Below are positions 1 through 8,716 of a DNA stretch of 64,000 nt, one piece after another. Position 1 is the stretch's first letter. Every line of letters starts with the position of its first letter. The stretch is from Acinetobacter sp. YWS30-1 (GTDB lineage: Bacteria; Pseudomonadota; Gammaproteobacteria; Pseudomonadales; Moraxellaceae). The stretch is taken from assembly GCF_033558715.1 (NCBI RefSeq), contig NZ_CP114606.1:1116001-1180000 (forward strand), written 5' to 3'. Under the pieces are notes generated by a model that worked only from the letters and a program-made list of their open reading frames with translations, had not been told where the DNA came from and made no database searches. The position numbers and the translations under genes were made by a program.

Positions 1-273
1 CTGGTGATTGATGATGGCGCGGTTAAAGCCATCAAAGAGAATCACCGTAGCCTATTGCCGGTCGGTGTCAAAGCCGTAGAAGGACATTTTGACCGTGGGG
101 ATGTGGTTGAATGTGTTGACCGACAAGGTCACCGCATTGCTGTAGGACGTGTCAACTTCAGTTCACGTTCAGCGGAAATCGTGAAAGGTCTGGCCTCAGA
201 TAAAGTGCATCAGGTCTTGGGTGAAGCGCGTTCTTTAGAGATGATTCACCGTAATCATATGGCGATTTACTAA
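1..273 (+). CDS. proB: Glutamate 5-kinase, C-terminal part (window-truncated)
   Basis: This is the last 90 codons of a gene that begins before the window; the reading frame is open from base 1. The visible part is the PUA domain found at the C-terminus of bacterial glutamate 5-kinase, recognisable from [17 protein letters not shown], a VGRVNFSS segment and a terminal motif with IHRNHM. Glutamate 5-kinase phosphorylates glutamate in the first step of proline synthesis in the cytoplasm. The kinase domain is outside the window, so the assignment rests on the PUA domain. A GTG at position 4 is internal and not a real start. A shared hairpin terminator follows directly. Confidence 0.88.
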   Translation: MVIDDGAVKAIKENHRSLLPVGVKAVEGHFDRGDVVECVDRQGHRIAVGRVNFSSRSAEIVKGLASDKVHQVLGEARSLEMIHRNHMAIY

Positions 274-289
274 ATCTTCGGTCTATAAA

Positions 290-318
290 AAAAATCCCGC
301 TTTCGAGCGGGATTTTTT
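290..318. terminator. Bidirectional Rho-independent terminator between proB and the PAP2 gene
   Basis: A 9-bp stem (292-300 with 307-315) around a TTTCGA loop is flanked by an A-run on the left and a T-run on the right. It can therefore end transcription of proB and of the convergent PAP2 gene. Confidence 0.9.
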
Positions 319-330
319 ATGTCTGGAAAT

Positions 331-948
331 TTACTTCACCCAGCCCATCCGAATAAAAGGCTTAAACAGGAATTGATGAATGCTGAAAATAAAGCTCATG
401 ATTTTATTCTCATATTTCCACCAGAGCGGTAAGCCGGCAAGATTGACTGCTAAAGCAATCAGGAATGCTCCCACCATATCAATCGGAAAATGTACACCCA
501 CATAAACCCGTGACCAGGCTACCAGCCAGGCAGTCCAGAGCAGGATTCGTCCCAAATCACGTTGTGCTGAGAAATAATAGGCAAAGGCAATCCCGCTAAA
601 AATACTCATGTGATTGCTTGGGAATGAACCTGTAGGTGCGTGCTCAATCAGGGTTTGACCAACCTCCATGACAAAAGGGCGGGGTGTGTTTAGAACGGCA
701 GATAATACCTCGCTAATCGACAAGGTGATTGCTGTGAAGATCGCAGCTTTAATAATCCCTGTTTTGATTTCACGACTGCCACGCAGCCAGGTAATAGCAA
801 AAATCAGCAGAAATAAATACACCAGATCATGCGCTATCAGACTGGCATAGTTAATCATCCAGATCGAGGCTTGGTCAGGTACATTGAGAAGATGAAACAG
901 ATACAGGTTTAGTTGATCGAGTGACATGAGGAGAGAGAGGGCTGACAC
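331..948 (-). CDS. PAP2-family membrane phosphatase (undecaprenyl-diphosphatase type)
   Basis: The 205-aa protein is an integral membrane protein with about five to six hydrophobic segments. It carries the three PAP2 phosphatase motifs: LNTPRPF near residue 88, GSFPSNHMS near 110 (a PSNH variant of PSGH), and SRVYVGVHFPID near 150 with the catalytic histidine. Members such as BcrC dephosphorylate undecaprenyl diphosphate at the periplasmic face to recycle the lipid carrier for peptidoglycan. Others act on lipid phosphates, and the substrate cannot be told apart here. The start is uncertain: GTG at 948 has only a weak GGA upstream, and ATG at 927 has a pyrimidine-rich upstream region. It stands alone, convergent with proB. 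Confidence 0.8.
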   Translation of the reverse strand: MSALSLLMSLDQLNLYLFHLLNVPDQASIWMINYASLIAHDLVYLFLLIFAITWLRGSREIKTGIIKAAIFTAITLSISEVLSAVLNTPRPFVMEVGQTLIEHAPTGSFPSNHMSIFSGIAFAYYFSAQRDLGRILLWTAWLVAWSRVYVGVHFPIDMVGAFLIALAVNLAGLPLWWKYENKIMSFIFSIHQFLFKPFIRMGWVK

Positions 949-1041
949 AAATGTCCGTTACTCTAAACCGATCAAAGCTCAATTCATATCTGAGTTTGTA
1001 TGAATTTGTAGCATTGATTTTTCACAGAATATTCAAGTGAT

Positions 1042-1069
1042 AAAAAACCACCCAAAAGGGTGGTTTTTA
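1042..1069. terminator. Rho-independent terminator after the SIMPL gene
   Basis: A stem of about 11 bp (AAAAACCACCC paired with GGGTGGTTTTT) encloses an AAAA loop. It lies 26 bases past the stop codon of the minus-strand SIMPL gene and upstream of the PAP2 gene. Confidence 0.85.
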
Positions 1070-1094
1070 AACCTCTAAATAATTTTATTAAGAC

Positions 1095-1796
1095 TTATTT
1101 AAACTGAATAGAACCATTGGCGCTCACGGTCATTTTGGATTCACCCGCTGCCATTTCCTGTTCTGGAACTGCTTCGGCATAAGCAGATTTGGCCATCGCC
1201 ATGCGTGGCACAGGTGGATAACCCGAATTATTGGTGTTGATATTCAGATTCACCAGTTGATAGCCTGGTTTGTTCCAGGCTTGAGCCAGACTTTGCGCAC
1301 GTTGCTGGAAGTTTTTCGAAGCTTCAAGCATCAGCTCGTTTTCGACTTTCTTACGTTTTGCTTCAGATACTGTGAAGTTAATTGATTCAGTCTGGAAGTT
1401 CTGTTGTAGCTCAGCAATCAGTTGCGAGGCGGCTTTAAAGTCAGTTGATTCAATTCGTACCTGCGCACGAGCACGCCATTCTCTTAGCTTACGGTTGTCG
1501 TTGTCATAGACTGGATAGGTATGCTGTGAACCAGTTTCAATTTTTACCGTAGGATATTTTTTAGCAGTATTAATGGCCTGTGTCATCAACTGATTGATTT
1601 GTGCTGCCAGCTCAGCCGGCTGTTTATTAGATTTTTCAACAAATAAATTGGCGTTCATCAAGTCATTGGAAATATCGCGGCTGGCTTCTGCTGAGATATT
1701 CACCACATTATAATTCAAGGTTTCTTCAGGAGCTGCGAAAGCGGCAGAAGATAATGCGCCGAGCAAAGCAAGCGCTGAAAAAGAAGAAAGACGCAT
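1095..1796 (-). CDS. SIMPL-domain (DUF541) periplasmic protein
   Basis: The 233-aa protein starts with a clear Sec signal peptide: a short basic N-terminus, a hydrophobic core and an AFA-A cleavage site near residue 22. The mature part matches the SIMPL/DUF541 family, with an early segment on oxygen-independent oscillating alpha/beta repeats and a C-terminal VSANGSIQFK strand. E. coli YggE, a family member, has been linked to oxidative stress, but the biochemical role of the family is not settled. It is a single-gene unit with its own terminator. The start ATG at 1796 gives a properly placed signal peptide. Confidence 0.8.
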   Translation of the reverse strand: MRLSSFSALALLGALSSAAFAAPEETLNYNVVNISAEASRDISNDLMNANLFVEKSNKQPAELAAQINQLMTQAINTAKKYPTVKIETGSQHTYPVYDNDNRKLREWRARAQVRIESTDFKAASQLIAELQQNFQTESINFTVSEAKRKKVENELMLEASKNFQQRAQSLAQAWNKPGYQLVNLNINTNNSGYPPVPRMAMAKSAYAEAVPEQEMAAGESKMTVSANGSIQFK

Positions 1797-2279
1797 TTTG
1801 TTGTCCTGTTTTAGTGGAATTGTTGGCCTTTGGCCTTGTGCTGATCATAAAATACTAAGGTGGAAATGTGTTGATATTCCGAAATTATTGTCGTTGGATT
1901 GTTAAAAATATATTTTATTTATTGTAGATGTATCGGAAATAAATGTGATTAAAATTATATACTTATTGAGATAATTGTTTGATAATTACACTGTTGTATT
2001 CATGACAACAAAATTGCATAAAATGTTTAGGGTTCCTTGTCATTGCCATGCATAAAGTTGATAATTTAGACAGCAACATTTTTTGATATATTTTTTCAAT
2101 AACAGCCGAGGCAAATTGATACTAAAAGTTGTTTATTTTCCTGAAAAAAACTGTATCATCCGCCTCTCCTAGTTACTGAATAGAAAATTGTCTAACTAGA
2201 TTATATAAAGCACCGAGTCAAACGACCGCAAGTCACCAGACTTATTTCTTTCAACCCATATCAGAGATGGTAATTCGAT
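1797..2279. other. 483-bp AT-rich intergenic region upstream of dat
   Basis: No convincing gene was seen. It must hold the promoters of the divergent SIMPL gene and dat-ddc. Visible elements are a direct repeat GATAATT at 1970 and 1981 (11-bp period), an inverted repeat GTTGT/ACAAC at 1993-2009, and a weak promoter candidate TTGTTT (2129) - 17 bp - TGTATC (2152). The length and the repeats suggest regulation of the diaminopropane operon, but the regulator is not evident. Confidence 0.5.
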
Positions 2280-3653
2280 ATGAGCGTTTCTTCTGTAAAT
2301 CCTGCCACCAATTCCACAAACGAATACTACTTGACTCGCCAAAGTCAGATGGAATCGAATGTGCGTAGTTATCCACGTAAATTACCGTTAGCGATAGCGA
2401 AAGCACAAGGTTGCTGGGTTACCGATGTTGAAGGTACGGAGTACCTTGATTGTTTAGCTGGGGCAGGGACATTGGCATTAGGCCATAATCACCCTGCGGT
2501 CATTCAAAGTATCCAGGACACACTTGCAAGCGGTCTTCCATTGCATACGCTGGATCTCACCACTCCTTTAAAAGATGCTTTTACTGAAGCACTTCTTGCT
2601 TACCTGCCAGGTGGCAAAGAAGAATACTGCTTACAGTTCTGTGGACCATCTGGTGCAGATGCGACTGAAGCAGCGATTAAACTTGCTAAAACCTTTACTG
2701 GCCGTAGTTCAGTGATCAGCTTCTCTGGTGGCTATCACGGTATGACTCACGGTTCTTTGGCAATGACAGGTAACCTGTCTGCGAAGAACTCAGTGAATGG
2801 TTTAATGCCAGGCGTTCAATTCATGCCATATCCGCATGAATACCGTTGCCCATTGGGTCTAGGCGGTGAAGCGGGCGTTGATGCTTTGACTTATTATTTC
2901 GAAAACTTCATTGAAGATGTCGAAAGCGGTGTAACCAAGCCAGCAGCTGTAATTCTTGAAGCGATTCAGGGTGAAGGCGGTGTGGTAACAGCACCAGTAA
3001 AATGGCTGCAAAAAATCCGTGAAGTAACAGAAAAACACAACATTGTGTTGATTCTTGACGAAGTTCAAGCAGGCTTTGCGCGTTCAGGCAAAATGTTCGC
3101 ATTCGAACATGCGGGTATCGAACCTGATGTGGTTGTAATGTCTAAAGCTGTTGGCGGTAGTTTGCCACTTGCAGTACTGGGTATCAAACGTAAATTTGAT
3201 GCATGGCAACCTGCTGGCCACACCGGCACTTTCCGTGGTAACCAGCTGGCAATGGGTACAGGTCTTGCGACTCTACAAACCATTAAAGAACAAAATCTTG
3301 CGCAAAATGCACAAGAACGCGGTGATTTCCTGCAAGCTGAACTGAAAAAACTGGCGGCTGAATTCCCATGTATCGGTAATGTACGTGGTCGCGGTCTGAT
3401 GATCGGTGTTGAAATCGTGGATGAGCGTAAACCAGCGGATCATATGGGTTCTTTCCCTGCTGATGGCCAATTGGCTGCAGCAATTCAAACCGCTTGTTTC
3501 AACAACAAACTGTTGCTGGAAAAAGGTGGTCGTAACGGTACAGTAATCCGTTTACTTTGCCCATTGATCATCACTCAAGCTGAGTGTGAAGAAGTTCTGG
3601 TTCGCTTCAAGAAAGCGGTTGCTGAAGCTCTAATCGCAGTTCGAGGCGCATAA
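2280..3653 (+). CDS. dat: Diaminobutyrate--2-oxoglutarate aminotransferase
   Basis: This 457-aa class-III PLP aminotransferase makes L-2,4-diaminobutyrate from aspartate semialdehyde, with glutamate as the usual amino donor. It shows the class-III landmarks: a [15 protein letters not shown] phosphate-binding segment, a [11 protein letters not shown] motif, [14 protein letters not shown] with the PLP-pairing Asp, and MSKAVGG with the Schiff-base lysine at K289. The gene lies three bases ahead of ddc, and the dat-ddc pair was first described in Acinetobacter baumannii as the route to 1,3-diaminopropane. The context is decisive, because class-III enzymes are otherwise hard to tell apart. ATG at 2280 is the first start in the open frame. 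Confidence 0.93.
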   Translation: MSVSSVNPATNSTNEYYLTRQSQMESNVRSYPRKLPLAIAKAQGCWVTDVEGTEYLDCLAGAGTLALGHNHPAVIQSIQDTLASGLPLHTLDLTTPLKDAFTEALLAYLPGGKEEYCLQFCGPSGADATEAAIKLAKTFTGRSSVISFSGGYHGMTHGSLAMTGNLSAKNSVNGLMPGVQFMPYPHEYRCPLGLGGEAGVDALTYYFENFIEDVESGVTKPAAVILEAIQGEGGVVTAPVKWLQKIREVTEKHNIVLILDEVQAGFARSGKMFAFEHAGIEPDVVVMSKAVGGSLPLAVLGIKRKFDAWQPAGHTGTFRGNQLAMGTGLATLQTIKEQNLAQNAQERGDFLQAELKKLAAEFPCIGNVRGRGLMIGVEIVDERKPADHMGSFPADGQLAAAIQTACFNNKLLLEKGGRNGTVIRLLCPLIITQAECEEVLVRFKKAVAEALIAVRGA

Positions 3654-3656
3654 TTC

Positions 3657-5189
3657 ATGGTAGATTTTGCAGAACACCGTAAAGCGTTACTCTGCAATGA
3701 TGCTGCATCTATCGCTGACTATGAGTCGGCGATGGATCAGGCGACCAAAGCGGTTGCAGCATGGTTGCAAAACGACAAGATGTATACCGGCGGTAGCATC
3801 AAGGAATTGCGTAGCGCAATTGCTTTCAATCCTTCTAAAGAAGGTCTGGGCGTACAAAAGTCTTTAGAGCGTATGGTTGAGCTATTCCTCAACAAGAGCT
3901 TGAAAGTACATCACCCGCATTCTTTAGCGCATTTGCATTGCCCAACGATGGTCACTAGCCAGATCGCGGAAGTGTTGATTAATGCCACTAACCAGTCAAT
4001 GGACTCTTGGGATCAAAGCCCAGCGGGTTCTTTGATGGAAGTGCAGCTAATTGACTGGCTACGTCAGAAAGTTGGCTATGGTTCAGGTCAGGCGGGTGTA
4101 TTCACTTCTGGTGGTACACAATCCAACCTGATGGGCGTATTGCTGGCGCGTGATGCCTGTATCGCAAAAAACTGGAAAGACGAAAACGGTAATCCGTGGT
4201 CGGTTCAACGTGATGGTATCCCAGCGGATGCAATGCGTAACGTTAAAGTCATCTGTTCTGAAAATGCACACTTCTCTGTGCAAAAGAATATGGCGATGAT
4301 GGGCATGGGCTTCCAGTCTGTCGTGACTGTTCCTGTTAACGAAAATGCTCAGATGGATGTTGATGCTCTGGAAAAAACCATGGCGCATCTTCAGTCTGAA
4401 GGTAAAATCGTGGCATGTGTGGTGGCAACTGCTGGTACAACTGATGCTGGTGCAATTGATCCCCTCAAACAGATTCGTGAAATCACCAATAAATATGGTG
4501 CGTGGATGCACATCGACGCAGCATGGGGTGGTGCACTGATTCTGTCTAATGACTATCGTTCTATGCTGGATGGCATCGAGCTGTCTGATTCTGTGACACT
4601 GGATTTCCATAAGCATTACTTCCAGACGATTTCATGTGGTGCGTTCTTGCTGAAAGATGAAGCGAACTATCGTTTCATGCACTACGAAGCAGAATATCTG
4701 AACTCTGCTTATGACGAAGAGCACGGTGTTCCTAACCTGGTGTCGAAGTCGCTACAAACCACTCGTCGTTTCGACGCGTTGAAATTGTGGATGACTGTAG
4801 AAGCGTTGGGTGAAGAGCTTTATGGTTCGATGATCGACCATGGCGTGAAATTGACTCGCGAAGTGGCAGACTACATCAAAGCAACTGATGGTTTAGAACT
4901 TCTGGTTGAGCCACAATTCGCATCAGTATTGTTCCGTGTAGTTCCAGCAGGCTATCCAGCTGAATTTGTGGATGCTTTGAACCAGAACGTCGCAGACGAA
5001 CTGTTTGCACGTGGTGAAGCAAATATTGGTGTGACTAAAGTGGGTCAAGTTCAATCACTGAAAATGACGACTTTAAGCCCGGTTGCAACCCTTGAAAACG
5101 TGAAGAACCTGTTGGCACTCGTGCTTGCAGAAGCGGACCGTATCAAGGATTCAATTGCGGATGGGACTTATACACCGCCAATTGCTTAA
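3657..5189 (+). CDS. ddc: L-2,4-diaminobutyrate decarboxylase
   Basis: This 510-aa group-II PLP-dependent decarboxylase converts L-2,4-diaminobutyrate to 1,3-diaminopropane in the cytoplasm. Recognisable parts are an [10 protein letters not shown] segment, HIDAAWGGA with the PLP-binding Asp, and DFHKHYF with the Schiff-base lysine K319. The intergenic gap from dat is only three bases, so the two are surely co-transcribed, and a strong terminator follows. In A. baumannii, 1,3-diaminopropane has been tied to surface-associated motility. Related aromatic-amino-acid or glutamate decarboxylases share the fold, but the dat neighbour settles the substrate. Confidence 0.93.
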   Translation: MVDFAEHRKALLCNDAASIADYESAMDQATKAVAAWLQNDKMYTGGSIKELRSAIAFNPSKEGLGVQKSLERMVELFLNKSLKVHHPHSLAHLHCPTMVTSQIAEVLINATNQSMDSWDQSPAGSLMEVQLIDWLRQKVGYGSGQAGVFTSGGTQSNLMGVLLARDACIAKNWKDENGNPWSVQRDGIPADAMRNVKVICSENAHFSVQKNMAMMGMGFQSVVTVPVNENAQMDVDALEKTMAHLQSEGKIVACVVATAGTTDAGAIDPLKQIREITNKYGAWMHIDAAWGGALILSNDYRSMLDGIELSDSVTLDFHKHYFQTISCGAFLLKDEANYRFMHYEAEYLNSAYDEEHGVPNLVSKSLQTTRRFDALKLWMTVEALGEELYGSMIDHGVKLTREVADYIKATDGLELLVEPQFASVLFRVVPAGYPAEFVDALNQNVADELFARGEANIGVTKVGQVQSLKMTTLSPVATLENVKNLLALVLAEADRIKDSIADGTYTPPIA

Positions 5190-5201
5190 TCAATTGCAGG
5201 T

Positions 5202-5237
5202 GAAAAAAAGGAGATCGTTAAGATCTCCTTTTTTATT
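5202..5237. terminator. Rho-independent terminator after ddc
   Basis: AAAAAAAGGAGATC and GATCTCCTTTTTT arms form a hairpin with a short GTTAA loop just after the ddc stop. A-run and T-run on opposite sides would let it also serve the convergent Rieske gene. Confidence 0.88.
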
Positions 5238-5277
5238 GGAATTTGGCTGACACATAGATAATGATTTTTAAATAAAA

Positions 5278-6330
5278 TTAAGCTGCAAATAAAGGACTAA
5301 AGCCTTTTTTCCTTAATAGTTTACGGTACATACTGGAGCTGCGATCTGCCGGGAAATGTGCTTCCAGAGATAAGTCTAGCGGTAAAAACTCAGGCTTCTG
5401 ATTTTCGACAATCAGGCGATCTTCTTCAAAAATCTTCAGATTAAAATCATAGGCTTCTTCGACAGGTAAGTCTTTATCATAATTACGACAGATGGGAGCA
5501 AACAGTCGGGTCTGACGGGCGGTCATCGGTGAAGCAGCATTCATAATCACCTGTTTGGCATCATTAGGGAAATGGATGGTCAGGGTTGCGGTAAAGGGCA
5601 GACTAATTTCAAAATGCCGTAGCCATTTAAAATCTTCCTGACCGCGCTGATCTAACCCAATCGGATAACGGCCGACACTGTTGATATAGTCGGCATTAAA
5701 ACCATATTCAGTTTCCGTTGTGGTGTAATCCGGGACTTCGACATCATTCGGATCACCAAAGGTATCTGGATGTACCCAGGCAAAATGGGCGACATCAATA
5801 AAGCCTTCTAGCTGTCTGCCAGCAAAACATTTGATGTCGACTTGTGGGCAAACCAGTTGCTGATAATCTGCATCATTCCAATAAGGCATCACTGGAATAT
5901 TCGGTTCAGCATCTTTGTCAGCTGTCAGTGAACACCAGATCAGGCCGTAGCGTTCTACAGCCGCATAGGTTCTTAAATGAAATCGGTCTGAAATTTTATG
6001 CTGTGGATGGGCAGGGATACGGTTACATTTACCTTGTGCACCAAAGCGTAAGCCATGATAAGGACAGACCACGCCTTGACCATCATTTTTTCCCAGACTT
6101 AAGGGCACACCACGATGCGGACAGGCATCTTTGGCCACGATCAGTTCATCCTGCATCTTGTAAATGACCAGTGGCATATCTAGCAATATTGTCCCTAGCG
6201 GCTGTTCAGAGACATCGCGGGCTAAGGCCACTGGATACCAATATTGAGCCAGGAGATGCCAGTCATGTTCTTCAAATGTCATGTGAATCGGTAAATCGGG
6301 ATTGAAAACTGGAATGGTTGTGCTGTTCAT
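5278..6330 (-). CDS. Rieske [2Fe-2S] aromatic-ring oxygenase, alpha subunit type
   Basis: With the ATG at 6330 the protein has 350 aa. The Rieske cluster ligands are visible as C70-x-H72 (CPHRG) and C89-x2-H92 (CPYHG). The catalytic domain carries the mononuclear-iron motif D179, H182 and H187 in EGFIDVAHFAWVHPDTFGD. Length and layout resemble vanillate O-demethylase oxygenase and related one-component terminal oxygenases. The reductase partner is not in the neighbourhood. The open frame extends to a TTG at 6393, but that adds an unconvincing leader; neither site has a strong ribosome-binding site. The substrate is unknown, though the next genes handle aromatic keto acids and aldehydes. Confidence 0.83.
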   Translation of the reverse strand: MNSTTIPVFNPDLPIHMTFEEHDWHLLAQYWYPVALARDVSEQPLGTILLDMPLVIYKMQDELIVAKDACPHRGVPLSLGKNDGQGVVCPYHGLRFGAQGKCNRIPAHPQHKISDRFHLRTYAAVERYGLIWCSLTADKDAEPNIPVMPYWNDADYQQLVCPQVDIKCFAGRQLEGFIDVAHFAWVHPDTFGDPNDVEVPDYTTTETEYGFNADYINSVGRYPIGLDQRGQEDFKWLRHFEISLPFTATLTIHFPNDAKQVIMNAASPMTARQTRLFAPICRNYDKDLPVEEAYDFNLKIFEEDRLIVENQKPEFLPLDLSLEAHFPADRSSSMYRKLLRKKGFSPLFAA

Positions 6331-6620
6331 GACGCTATCACTGTGATTCTTTATTTCCAATATAGGCCAATGTGATGTTCTACGAAATTTCAAAGATCAG
6401 GACATCCTGTTGCATAAATTCGAACAGGAGGTAAGGAAGAATGAGCTATAGGCAAAAAATTAAAGGAAGCAATATTTAAAGTTCCGAAAAATGCTTCTTT
6501 TATTTTTCATGCACAAAATGTGTATTTAGGGCTTTATGCCTAATGTGATATGCAAGCTCCGTTCAGATAAAATCAGCTAATGTCAGGGAACAACAAAAAT
6601 ATCTGATTCAGGATGAAGAG
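6331..6620. other. Divergent intergenic region, Rieske gene / aldehyde dehydrogenase
   Basis: Nothing coding was recognised. The spacer holds the divergent promoters of the oxygenase and dehydrogenase genes, but no clear -35/-10 pair was identified. Confidence 0.4.
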
Positions 6621-8051
6621 ATGACTAATTTGCATGTATCCCAACCCGTTGGCTGTATTATTCAAGGAAAAATGGTACAAGGCGGTGGCGAAAGTTTTGT
6701 GGTGATCAATCCTGCTGATGAGCAGGTATTGGCACTGTGTTCCTCTCCCTCAGAAGCACAAGTTGAAGACATCATCCGTAGTGCCGAGCAGGCTTTTCAC
6801 CAATGGAAAAATACGGATGATGCAACGCGACAGGAAATTCTGCATCGTATTGCGGATCGTATTGAAGAACACCGGGAAGAATTAGCGCGTTTAGTGGTGC
6901 AGGAGCAGGGCAAACCTTATGCGCTGGCTGAATTTGAAGTCGGTGGGGCCATTGCCTGGACCCGCTATCAGGCAGAACTCAAGATTGAAACTGAAATCTT
7001 ACAGGATGATGCCAATAAACGGATCGAACTGCATCATCGGCCTTTAGGGATTGTGGCATCGGTCACTCCATGGAACTGGCCTTTGATGATTGCTGTCTGG
7101 CATATCATGCCGGCAATTCGCGCTGGCAACGTGGTGATCAATAAGCCTTCAGAATTTACCCCATTGTCGACCCTCCGACTCGGTGAGCTGATTCAGCAGG
7201 AAGTTGCACCTGGAGTGGTCTCTATACTTACAGGTGGCGGCGAAGTTGGGGCTAAGCTGACCAGTCACCCTGCAATTGCCAAAGTGGTATTTACCGGTTC
7301 GACCGCAACTGGTCAAAGAATCATGCAGAACGCAGCTGCGACTTTCAAGCATTTAACACTGGAACTTGGTGGCAATGATGCAGGCATTGTTTTGCCAGAT
7401 ACCGACATTCAGGCAATGGCAGTCCGAATCTTTCATGGAGCTTTTATCAACATGGGCCAGACCTGTGCAGCGTTAAAGCGTCTTTATGTGCATGACAGCC
7501 AGTATGATGCACTGGCACAGGAATTAGTAAAAGTCGCACAGCAACAGTCTCTGGGAGATGGTTTAGCCGAGACGACTACTTTTGGTCCAGTGCAAAACAT
7601 CAAGCAATACCAAAAAGTTCAGACTATGATTCAGGAAGCCCAGGATGAAGGGGCAATAGTCATGACATCTGGTCAGAATCTACCGGATACAGGCTATTTT
7701 ATTGCACCGACAATCGTAACCAATGTGAGTCCAGATAGCCGCCTGGTTCAGGAAGAGCAGTTTGGTCCGGTATTACCTTTGATCCGTTATCATGATATTG
7801 AAGAAGTACTGACTGAAGCCAACAATACGGATTTTGGTTTAGGTGGCTCAATCTGGTCATCCAATCTGGAGCAGGCGCAGCAGTTTGCTCAACGACTGAG
7901 TTGTGGTACGGCGTGGATCAATACGCATGGTGAGATTTTCCCGCATGTACCTTTTGGTGGATGGAAGCATTCGGGCATTGGTGCCCAGTTTGGGCTGAGT
8001 GGTCTGCTCGAAAATACGATTCAGCAGGTTGTTCATATCAATAAAAATTAA
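6621..8051 (+). CDS. NAD(P)-dependent aldehyde dehydrogenase
   Basis: This 476-aa cytoplasmic enzyme belongs to the ALDH superfamily and oxidises an aldehyde to its acid. The catalytic residues are visible: Glu248 in LELGGND and the nucleophile Cys282 in GQTCAAL. Upstream are the VTPWNWP cofactor-site segment and the FTGSTATG nucleotide-binding turn. The ATG at 6621 follows a GATGAAGAG ribosome-binding site. Next to a 2-keto acid decarboxylase and an amino-acid permease, the likely substrate is phenylacetaldehyde or indole-3-acetaldehyde. This is inferred from context, and other aldehydes are possible. Confidence 0.88.
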   Translation: MTNLHVSQPVGCIIQGKMVQGGGESFVVINPADEQVLALCSSPSEAQVEDIIRSAEQAFHQWKNTDDATRQEILHRIADRIEEHREELARLVVQEQGKPYALAEFEVGGAIAWTRYQAELKIETEILQDDANKRIELHHRPLGIVASVTPWNWPLMIAVWHIMPAIRAGNVVINKPSEFTPLSTLRLGELIQQEVAPGVVSILTGGGEVGAKLTSHPAIAKVVFTGSTATGQRIMQNAAATFKHLTLELGGNDAGIVLPDTDIQAMAVRIFHGAFINMGQTCAALKRLYVHDSQYDALAQELVKVAQQQSLGDGLAETTTFGPVQNIKQYQKVQTMIQEAQDEGAIVMTSGQNLPDTGYFIAPTIVTNVSPDSRLVQEEQFGPVLPLIRYHDIEEVLTEANNTDFGLGGSIWSSNLEQAQQFAQRLSCGTAWINTHGEIFPHVPFGGWKHSGIGAQFGLSGLLENTIQQVVHINKN

Positions 8052-8054
8052 ATC

Positions 8055-8086
8055 AAAAAAAGCTCAAGTTTAACTTGAGCTTTTTT
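8055..8086. terminator. Bidirectional terminator between the aldehyde dehydrogenase and Lrp-type genes
   Basis: GCTCAAG and CTTGAGC arms with a TTTAA loop are bounded by A6 on the left and T6 on the right. The hairpin lies between convergent genes. Confidence 0.9.
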
Positions 8087-8103
8087 CTTTTACTTAAAAT
8101 ATA

Positions 8104-8586
8104 TCAACGTAATAAAGGGCGGGCAGCCTGAAAATCAAAATGTAATTGCTTGAATTTATTTAAGACAATATAAGATTTGATATGGCCGATAAAATTACAG
8201 CTTAGTAATTTTTCAGTCACAAAATTTGCCAGTATTTCCAGATTTTTAGCGCCTACTTTTAACATGAAATCTGCATCACCACTTAAAGAAAAAGCTTCCT
8301 GAATAGCTTCTTCTTCTTCAATCAATTGTTGAAAAGCGATCTTCGCTGCTGCGTCATGTGTTTTGAGATTGACCTGAACCATAGCCAAAACTGCAATTCC
8401 CAAAGCTTCAGGATGAATGCAGGCGCTATAACCCAAAATAATTCCTTTTTGTTCCAGCAGCTGACGCCGTCTAGAACATTGAGAGGCTGACAAACCGATT
8501 AAATCTCCGATTTCCTGATTCGTCAGGCGCCCATTTTTTTGCAAAGCCTGGATGATTTTCCAGTCAAATTTATCCATTGCATCCAT
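8104..8586 (-). CDS. Lrp/AsnC-family transcriptional regulator
   Basis: This 160-aa protein has the AsnC-type N-terminal winged helix-turn-helix (DWKIIQALQKNGR, then LTNQEIGDLIGLSASQCSRRRQLLE) and a C-terminal RAM/ligand-binding domain containing FSLSGDADFMLKV. Lrp-type proteins bind amino acids and often control neighbouring transport or catabolic genes. It is divergent from the keto-acid decarboxylase and permease genes with about 130 bp between them, so it is the natural regulator of that pair. AAGGA sits nine bases upstream of the ATG at 8586; a second ATG three codons in is also possible. Confidence 0.9.
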   Translation of the reverse strand: MDAMDKFDWKIIQALQKNGRLTNQEIGDLIGLSASQCSRRRQLLEQKGIILGYSACIHPEALGIAVLAMVQVNLKTHDAAAKIAFQQLIEEEEAIQEAFSLSGDADFMLKVGAKNLEILANFVTEKLLSCNFIGHIKSYIVLNKFKQLHFDFQAARPLLR

Positions 8587-8716
8587 TGCATTGAATCCTT
8601 ATCCGATACACGTTTTATGTGTTTTTGAATCATTGTGACTTGCATTATGCACGAAATCAGAAAATGAAATGCAATATTCTGTAATTGAAGCATAATAAGT
8701 GATAGGGAAAATAATA

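Noticed and set aside
4083..4616. 177-aa minus-strand frame inside ddc
   Set aside because: It lies wholly antisense to a well-supported decarboxylase, has no recognisable domain and is rich in His and Cys from reversed codons.
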